Source: an uncultured Saprospiraceae bacterium
Lineage (GTDB): Bacteria > Bacteroidota > Bacteroidia > Chitinophagales > Saprospiraceae
Assembly: GCA_938002705.1 (NCBI GenBank)
Contig: CALLAG010000315.1
Coordinates: forward strand, 1-14,289
Length of the DNA stretch: 14,289 nt
Reading direction: 5' to 3'
Part shown: piece after piece, positions 8,379 through 14,289 of the stretch
How the letters are laid out: each line of letters opens with the position of its first letter
Position numbering within the stretch: the first letter of the stretch is position 1
Program-made: the position numbers and the translations under genes
Notes under the pieces: generated by a model
Told to the model about the DNA's origin: nothing
Database searches by the model: none
Seen by the model: only the letters and a program-made list of their open reading frames with translations

Positions 8379-10859
8379 ATGACCCATTATATCATCAGAC
8401 TCTTCTTAGTTACACTCTTATATATCATCACCGATGGTATAAGTGCTCAGTCTAATATGAGTAGTAGCATATATCGAAATATAGAAAATATAAACTCTGA
8501 CTGGCAGTATATAGAGAATAATACTACTGATGTAAATGAAATAAAAAATGCAAAAGAATGGTCTACAATAAGTCTACCACATACCTGGAACCAATGGGAC
8601 GCTGTAGATAATGCACCAGGTTATAGAAGAGATGCCAGTTGGTATAGAAAAGAATTAGATATAGATTACAATAACACTAAGCAGTATAAGATATACTTCG
8701 AAGGTGTCAATATAAGTTCCGTCATATATCTCAATGGGGTAGAAGCAGGTAGGCATGTAGGCGGTTATGTCGGATTCGAAATAGATATCACAGATCTTAT
8801 AATAGAAGACCAAGCCAATATATTACTCGTCAGAGCAGATAACAGCTATAATCGAGACGTTATACCATCACAGAAAGCAGATTTTTTTATTTACGGTGGT
8901 ATCACAAGAGATGTATGGCTTAAGATAATGCCGACTACTAATATAGAAAATGTAAGAGTGAGCACTCCCCAAGTATCAGAAATAAGTGCTACCACTACCA
9001 TAGATGTAGATATACATAGCAGCAGCTCGTTAGATAATAGCTACAGTATAACGAGTATGATTATAGATCCTATAACTAATGCATCTGTATCAGAGAAAAA
9101 CATCACACTATCAGGTAATAACAAGATCACAAAAATCGAATTACCTGTGGTAAAAAATCCAAAATTATGGTCCCCTGACAACCCACACCTCTACAGGCTT
9201 ATCACTCAGCTGAAAAAAGACAATCGAATTATCGATGTTAAAGAAGAAACGATAGGGTACAGATGGTTTTCTTTTGAAGAATATGGAGCTTTCTTCTTAA
9301 ACGGAAAAAGACTATTGCTGAGAGGCACACATCGTCATGAAGAACATGCTGGTTATGGCGCTGCGATGCCTAATGAACTACATCGTAGAGACATAGAGCA
9401 GATCAAGGATATAGGAGCTAATTTTCTCAGGCTCGGCCACTATCCACAAGATCCAGAAGTCTATAAAGCATGTAATGAGTTAGGCCTTATAGTATGGGAT
9501 GAGTTGCCGTGGTGTAGAGGTGGTATAGGTACAGAAGTATGGCAGACTAATACCAGAAATCTACTGACCGAGCAGATCCATCAGAATTATAATCATCCCT
9601 CTATATTATTCTGGTCATTAGGAAATGAGATATACTGGTTGCCAGATTTTGATGATGGAGATAATGAGATTAAGATTAACGCTTTTCTCTCTTCTCTTCA
9701 TGAGACTGCCCATACACTCGATAGTAATAGGATGACGGCTATCAGAAAATACTATGCAGGTGCTGATCTTGTAGATGTATTCTCCCCATCTATATGGTCA
9801 GGATGGTATTCTGGTGTATATACAAACTATGAAAAGACGCTACTTAAAAATCAAAAATTATACCCCAGATTCCTACATATGGAATACGGAGGATCAAGTC
9901 ATGTAGGCAGACATACTGAGGAGCCCATGACAGGGCATGGCTCAATTAATGATGATAGCTGGGAAGAAGTCGTCAACCAAGTCGATATTAAAAACATAGC
10001 TAAAGATGGTGATTGGACTGAGAATTATATCGTCGACCTATTTGACTGGCACTTAAGTGTATCAGAATCTTCTGAGACCTTCTCAGGTAATGCACAGTGG
10101 GCATTCAAAGATTTCGGTACACCACTACGTCCTGAGAATGCCATTCCCTATCTTAATCAAAAAGGATTAGTAGACAGGTCAGGACAACCTAAAGATGCTT
10201 ACTATGTATATAAGAGCTATTGGTCTGATGTTCCATTTACTTACATAGAATCTCACACATGGACGCATCGCCAAGGTCCAGAAAATGAGAGTAGAAATAT
10301 ATCTGTATTTAGTAACTGTAATCACGTAGAACTTTTACATAATAAAAAATCTGTAGGTAAGAAGAAAAGGGTAATGGGAGAGACTCCAGCTTGCGGACTT
10401 AACTGGGATATCAAATTCCAAGAAGGAGATAATCTACTTATAGCACATGGTTATGATAATGAAGTAAGGATCACTTCTGATACCATGACAGTACATTATA
10501 CTTATGCGCAATCTGATAAGGCAGACCATATACAGTTATCACATAGAATGCTCAGTAATGGCAATTATCTCATAGAAGCGACGATGCTAGATAAGAATGA
10601 TCAGAGGGTATTAAACTATGAGAATTATGTCTACTTCTCAAAAGATGGTAATGGAACATTACTACAGGATTATGGCACACCTACGAGGAGTCAAGTCATA
10701 GAGATGGCTAATGGCTATGCTGCTATAGAGCTGACACCTGCTAAAAAAGGAAAAGCAATTATAGAAGCTCGTAATCAAGATTTCAAAGGGAGTTACCTCA
10801 TCATAGATTTCGAAAAAGATAACATACCTGCAGTAGACATAGGACTAAATAATAATTAA
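8379..10859 (+). CDS. GH2 family exo-beta-glycosidase (beta-galactosidase or beta-glucuronidase type)
   Basis: An 826-residue exported glycosidase with a signal peptide (ISA|Q, 23/24) and no lipobox, so probably periplasmic. The GH2 sugar-binding jelly roll (about 38-185; PHTWN, WYRKEL, GGYVGFEIDIT) is followed by the Ig-like domain (about 188-295), the TIM barrel (about 297-615) and C-terminal beta-sandwich domains (about 616-815). The acid/base is Glu417 in SLGNEIY and the nucleophile is Glu502 in HMEYGG; the RGTHRHEEH and RLGHYPQDP motifs are also typical. NQKG (593-596) after WAFKDF (574-579) lines up with the N-x-K region of beta-glucuronidases (NKKG in E. coli GUS), but similar NDKG strings occur in some Bacteroides beta-galactosidases, so specificity is open. 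It would remove the terminal sugar beside the residue freed by GH88. The DUF4861 gene follows after only 13 bp, so the two are co-transcribed. Confidence 0.93.
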   Translation: MTHYIIRLFLVTLLYIITDGISAQSNMSSSIYRNIENINSDWQYIENNTTDVNEIKNAKEWSTISLPHTWNQWDAVDNAPGYRRDASWYRKELDIDYNNTKQYKIYFEGVNISSVIYLNGVEAGRHVGGYVGFEIDITDLIIEDQANILLVRADNSYNRDVIPSQKADFFIYGGITRDVWLKIMPTTNIENVRVSTPQVSEISATTTIDVDIHSSSSLDNSYSITSMIIDPITNASVSEKNITLSGNNKITKIELPVVKNPKLWSPDNPHLYRLITQLKKDNRIIDVKEETIGYRWFSFEEYGAFFLNGKRLLLRGTHRHEEHAGYGAAMPNELHRRDIEQIKDIGANFLRLGHYPQDPEVYKACNELGLIVWDELPWCRGGIGTEVWQTNTRNLLTEQIHQNYNHPSILFWSLGNEIYWLPDFDDGDNEIKINAFLSSLHETAHTLDSNRMTAIRKYYAGADLVDVFSPSIWSGWYSGVYTNYEKTLLKNQKLYPRFLHMEYGGSSHVGRHTEEPMTGHGSINDDSWEEVVNQVDIKNIAKDGDWTENYIVDLFDWHLSVSESSETFSGNAQWAFKDFGTPLRPENAIPYLNQKGLVDRSGQPKDAYYVYKSYWSDVPFTYIESHTWTHRQGPENESRNISVFSNCNHVELLHNKKSVGKKKRVMGETPACGLNWDIKFQEGDNLLIAHGYDNEVRITSDTMTVHYTYAQSDKADHIQLSHRMLSNGNYLIEATMLDKNDQRVLNYENYVYFSKDGNGTLLQDYGTPTRSQVIEMANGYAAIELTPAKKGKAIIEARNQDFKGSYLIIDFEKDNIPAVDIGLNNN

Positions 10860-10872
10860 TAAATCATCATCT

Positions 10873-11853
10873 ATGAAGATCAGTTTTATAACATTGGCTC
10901 TTATCGTATTCATAGGCATAAGCCACTCATGTAAGCATGCTAACTCTAAGGCAGTGGATGAACATGTGACAGCTGACTTGCAGCAGATTAAGACACAGAA
11001 GAAAACCCAAGCACTCATACTCACACAGCCGATAGATTATAATATAGATGATAAGAATAAAATAGTAGGTGATTATATCTTACAAAAGAAAATTACCGTT
11101 CCTAATAATCTTGCTTCTCAGAATAAGTGGATCATGTTCGAAGGTCCGGTCCTGGAGAATGATATGGTAGCCTACCGGTACTATGCGGATAGCCGACACA
11201 GATTTGATATATACGGTAAGACTGTCACTGACTTAGTGATGGATACTGTCAGCTGGCAGTATCATGATATCATGGATTGGGGCTCAGATATACTTAAGGT
11301 AGGCAACTCATTAGGACTCGGTAGCCCTGCTATATGGTATAGAGACAGTTTATATACTCTATCTCACTGTGAACTCAAGACCATAGAAGTAATAGAGGAT
11401 AGTGATACGAAGTCTTCGATAAGAACAACGTTTAATAATTTAAAAATTGCAGATAAGACTTTTGACTTAGTCCAAGACTGGAGTATACATGCTGGACAAC
11501 CCTGGTGTGAGATAGATCTAAAAGTCATAGACGGAGAACTGCCACAAGGGATGAGCTTTGCCACTGGTATTGTTAAGCATATACCGGAGATCATACATGG
11601 AGAAACGGATACTTACTTCTATGCACTTAACTGGGGTATACAATCATATCATAATGAAAATATGGGAATGGCTATCACAGCATCCAAAGAGTATAAGCCT
11701 GAGCATGTAATGGATGACCTCAGTCATGCCTACGCATTTAGAGATGCGAGAAAAAATGTCAAATACCGTTTTCTGTCTGCATGGGAAAGAGATAATAATA
11801 ACATAAAAGATGCTAAAGAATTCAAATTATTAGTAGAGAAATCATGTCAATAA
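10873..11853 (+). CDS. DUF4861 lipoprotein (possible oligosaccharide dehydratase/lyase)
   Basis: A 326-residue lipoprotein. The signal peptide has a lipobox at ISHSC (Cys20), followed by KHANS without an acidic export signal, so it is likely anchored in the periplasm. The rest matches DUF4861 (PF16153): EGPVLENDMVAYRYY (90-104), FDIYGK (111-116), YHDIMDWGSDILKVGNSLGLG (130-150), a long beta-rich middle and AWERD (303-307). DUF4861 genes recur in PULs for pectin-, ulvan- and other uronate-containing glycans beside GH88/GH105. I recall that the Formosa ulvan oligosaccharide dehydratase P29_PDnc may be of this type, but cannot confirm it from here. If so, this protein could create the unsaturated uronate that GH88 removes. 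His131, Asp135 and Tyr103 are candidate active-site residues by conservation only. It is the third gene of the enzyme block, 13 bp after GH2. The N-terminal region seems shorter than in many relatives. Confidence 0.85.
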   Translation: MKISFITLALIVFIGISHSCKHANSKAVDEHVTADLQQIKTQKKTQALILTQPIDYNIDDKNKIVGDYILQKKITVPNNLASQNKWIMFEGPVLENDMVAYRYYADSRHRFDIYGKTVTDLVMDTVSWQYHDIMDWGSDILKVGNSLGLGSPAIWYRDSLYTLSHCELKTIEVIEDSDTKSSIRTTFNNLKIADKTFDLVQDWSIHAGQPWCEIDLKVIDGELPQGMSFATGIVKHIPEIIHGETDTYFYALNWGIQSYHNENMGMAITASKEYKPEHVMDDLSHAYAFRDARKNVKYRFLSAWERDNNNIKDAKEFKLLVEKSCQ

Positions 11854-11939
11854 TCTTTTAATGTTTTTTGAAAAAAAATCGTGTATACATTTTTTATCTT
11901 AACTTATACGATAGTGAATTATCAATACAGAAAAATGAA

Positions 11940-11955
11940 GTGAGAGATAACTCAC
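11940..11955 (+). repeat. Short perfect hairpin in the 208-bp spacer before the lyase-like gene
   Basis: GTGAG (11940-11944) pairs with CTCAC (11951-11955) around a 6-nt loop. There is no T-run after it. The spacer 11854-12061 otherwise contains A/T tracts (TTTTTTG then eight A at 11864-11878) and an imperfect repeat at 11878-11912, with no convincing terminator or -7 box. Whether the downstream gene belongs to the same transcript cannot be decided. Confidence 0.25.
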
Positions 11956-12061
11956 AACTGATTGTACAGGGATAATTTTTTCTTACATTAATGAATTCAA
12001 ATATTAGGTAACACAGATAAAGTAATTAATTTAAAAACGAAGTAAAAGCTGCTCTACCCAT

Positions 12062-14289
12062 ATGGTGAAATATATACTTATAATAAGCATTTTCTATAAC
12101 CTTACTGTTACAGCTCAGGTAACATGTACTGCTACTGGTGATGCGGGAAGTGGCTACACTGCTATCACTAATGCTGAATTAGGTATCGAAAATCCTGATT
12201 GTGAGCATACAACATTTGGAGCACATATCACACAAGCATATGACGTAGAATTAGATAGGAATGTATTTGTCTTTCACAGTCATATCATTGAGGATAATGA
12301 TCGTTGTCTTGTAGATGATAGAGTTAGAATGGAGATCAAAGGAGGGCCAGGTACATCACTTGAGCTACAGCATCCTCAAAACGCTACTTCCTACTACAGA
12401 TGGAAATTTAGAGTGAGTGATAACTTCGTCGGTGCCTCTACTTTTAATCATATATTCCAGAACAAAGCCAAAGGAGGTAATGATGATAGCTTCCCTGTAC
12501 TCACCATCACCTTGAGAGCAGATAGGATAGAGCTAAGACATAATGGTGGAGATACGGGTACTGATTTGGGTATACTTGCACAAGCTGATATCTCGCTATT
12601 CAGAGGTAGGTGGATAGAAGCATATATGATGCAGACCCATAGCGAAAGCGGTCAGTTAGAAGTTACATTAAAGGATATGGCAACAGGTAATACCCTGCTC
12701 GAATATAGTAATTCTGATATAGACCTATGGAGACAAGCCGCTGATTACAACAGACCTAAGTGGGGCATATATCGAAGTAAAAACTCTATACTTAAGGATG
12801 AAAAATTCAGATTTGCAGATTTTTGTATTTCAGAAGTCGATAGTATGCTGTGTCCATCTGAGGCTGTTCTCATTACAGATACGATAGCACCCTCTGCTCC
12901 CACAGAACTGATGGTTACACAGGTGTCTTTGAGATCTGTAGGATTAAGGTGGAATATATCTACAGATGCATTTGGAGTAGATGAATATCAGATTGTACAA
13001 GATGGAGTGACTGTACAGACAACATCAGATACATCTATAGTCATAGATAATCTACTTCCCGGTACGACCTATCTATATAACGTACAAGCCATAGATGCAG
13101 CTGGCAATGTCTCCTTGCCGAGTAATACAATAAGTGTAACGACAGATGATCCAGACGTCTTGCCCACAGCACCAGCTAACCCTATGCCTGTAGATAACGC
13201 AACAAATATTAATCCTACAACGACACTTAGCTGGACTGCTGATGAGAATACAGATCGGTATAATGTATACTTAGGTACAGATATTAATCCACCTCTTGTA
13301 AGTACAGAATCTACTAATAGATATCAAGCAGACTTAGCCCCGTCTACTATATATTACTGGAGAGTAGTAGGGATTAATGATAATGGTGAGACAAGTAGTG
13401 AGCAGTGGTCATTCACCACTTCAGTGGATAATCCAGATGCACCATGGCAAGTATACAGAGCTAATATGAGGCCTGAAGTAGAAACTAATTTTTTTGAACT
13501 TAATGCGGCTCCATCCTCACCTGCTGTAGATGAGATCATCGCAGACAATAATGGATCTACTAATACCTTCTATGGATTCAGAAGTAATACCAATGAGAAC
13601 TTTAGATGGAGACATGACTATATGCCTGATGATTCTATCATCACTATCGTAGTAAGACTTAGAGCGGTAGATCCTGATGTAAATGGTATATGTTATTTTG
13701 AAATACGAGCTAATGGATGGCGTCAGAAAATAAGAATTAATCAATCCACAATTAAGTTAGAAAAAACAAACCCCGTAATAGAAGCTAATCTGCCGTTCGA
13801 CTTGACTAAGGATATGCATCTTATCCGTATAGTATCTACAGGTGTGTCTACTGATTTATACTTGGACGAAAACCCGATACCATTCACCAGTGGGATAAGT
13901 GATACACCAAGTAGCAATACCTATTTTGAATGGGGAAATTCTGGAGGAGCTGATTATGGATCCATCATAGATTGGTTGTCCATAGATAAGTCTGGAGGAT
14001 ACAGTCCAGGAGAGGGGACAGCACTACCATCTGATTTGTTTTTGAGTAGTATCGCTACCCTTTCCCGTATAGATGTAGATGGTGTGCCACTTAATGGATT
14101 CTTTCCATCTATATATAATTATGATGTCGAGACTATAAGTACTGATGTCCCACAGCTATCATGGCTGACAAGCTCCACATTAGCAACAGCTGATAGCAGT
14201 AATCCTACATCTGTGCCTAATACTGCAGCTACGATTAATGTTATAGCTCAGGATGGATACACTGAGAATATTTATACTATAAATTATAT
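12062..14289 (+). CDS. Large secreted multidomain protein with polysaccharide-lyase-like jelly roll, FN3 and LamG-like domains; 3' partial
   Basis: The frame starting ATG GTG AAA at 12062 is open for 742 codons to the window end, with no stop. A signal peptide (VTA|Q, 18/19) marks it as exported. Residues about 40-265 form a beta-jelly roll resembling heparin-lyase-I/PF14099-like proteins: FVFHSH (69-74), STFNHIFQNKAKGG, LTITLRADRIELRH, IDLWRQ, RPKWGIYRS (231-239) and FRFADFCISE. Then come an FN3 domain (about 276-361; APSAPTELMV, LPGTTYLYNVQAIDAAGNVS), a second FN3/Ig-like domain (about 367-453), a LamG-like jelly roll (about 456-655; WGNSGGADYGSIIDWLSID) and a cadherin-like sandwich (about 662-742; LSRIDVDGV, YNYDVET, AQDGYTENIYTI). 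A T9SS tail is likely beyond the window. It could be the extracellular lyase feeding GH88, or a glycan-binding scaffold. The ORF and export are certain; the lyase call is moderate, since His72/His74 are only candidate catalytic residues. Confidence 0.85.
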   Translation, partial: MVKYILIISIFYNLTVTAQVTCTATGDAGSGYTAITNAELGIENPDCEHTTFGAHITQAYDVELDRNVFVFHSHIIEDNDRCLVDDRVRMEIKGGPGTSLELQHPQNATSYYRWKFRVSDNFVGASTFNHIFQNKAKGGNDDSFPVLTITLRADRIELRHNGGDTGTDLGILAQADISLFRGRWIEAYMMQTHSESGQLEVTLKDMATGNTLLEYSNSDIDLWRQAADYNRPKWGIYRSKNSILKDEKFRFADFCISEVDSMLCPSEAVLITDTIAPSAPTELMVTQVSLRSVGLRWNISTDAFGVDEYQIVQDGVTVQTTSDTSIVIDNLLPGTTYLYNVQAIDAAGNVSLPSNTISVTTDDPDVLPTAPANPMPVDNATNINPTTTLSWTADENTDRYNVYLGTDINPPLVSTESTNRYQADLAPSTIYYWRVVGINDNGETSSEQWSFTTSVDNPDAPWQVYRANMRPEVETNFFELNAAPSSPAVDEIIADNNGSTNTFYGFRSNTNENFRWRHDYMPDDSIITIVVRLRAVDPDVNGICYFEIRANGWRQKIRINQSTIKLEKTNPVIEANLPFDLTKDMHLIRIVSTGVSTDLYLDENPIPFTSGISDTPSSNTYFEWGNSGGADYGSIIDWLSIDKSGGYSPGEGTALPSDLFLSSIATLSRIDVDGVPLNGFFPSIYNYDVETISTDVPQLSWLTSSTLATADSSNPTSVPNTAATINVIAQDGYTENIYTINY

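Noticed and set aside
11878..11912. Imperfect inverted repeat ATCGTGTATA/TATACGAT as the terminator of the enzyme block.
   Set aside because: The stem is AT-rich with a bulge and the T-run is in the loop rather than after the 3' arm.
1..14289. CRISPR arrays, tRNA or rRNA genes, insertion sequences or attachment sites.
   Set aside because: No regularly spaced repeats, cloverleaf-like sequences, transposase frames or terminal inverted repeats were seen on either strand.

Overview
The window looks like part of a polysaccharide-utilization locus (PUL) from a free-living, probably aquatic, member of the Bacteroidota. The evidence is a hybrid two-component sensor/AraC regulator (HTCS), a TonB-dependent receptor with an N-terminal carboxypeptidase-regulatory-like domain, a protein with a type IX secretion (T9SS) C-terminal sorting domain, A-rich leaders without a clear Shine-Dalgarno, and an exact TAnnTTTG (-7) promoter box. 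The DNA is AT-rich by eye, with many ATA and AGA codons in every gene, so the locus looks compositionally uniform. The sequence does not allow a genus call. All genes are on the + strand.

Layout: (1) 1-2097, the C-terminal part of an HTCS, cut by the window start. (2) 2098-2303, a spacer with a weak terminator-like hairpin, a C-rich direct repeat that may be the HTCS operator, and a -7 box. (3) 2304-6833, a two-gene unit: a TonB-dependent receptor of the TonB-Xanth-Caul-like class (not a classical SusC) and a secreted beta-helix protein with a T9SS tail, ended by a strong intrinsic terminator at 6864-6907. (4) 7060-11853, an enzyme block: a GH88 unsaturated glucuronyl hydrolase lipoprotein, a secreted GH2 exo-glycosidase and a DUF4861 lipoprotein. 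(5) 12062 to beyond the window end, a long secreted multidomain protein with a polysaccharide-lyase-like jelly roll, two FN3-type domains, a LamG-like jelly roll and a cadherin-like sandwich.

Working model (inference): the secreted jelly-roll protein, and perhaps the beta-helix protein, bind or cleave a uronic-acid-containing polysaccharide outside the cell. The TonB receptor imports the oligosaccharides. GH88 removes 4,5-unsaturated uronate ends made by a lyase or by a DUF4861 dehydratase activity. GH2 removes the next neutral sugar or uronate. The HTCS senses a periplasmic oligosaccharide and switches on the receptor operon. No SusD-like gene, sulfatase or classical polysaccharide lyase is visible. 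The most interesting aspects are the SusCD-free design with a beta-helix protein in the SusD position, and the large, barely characterised protein at the right-hand end.
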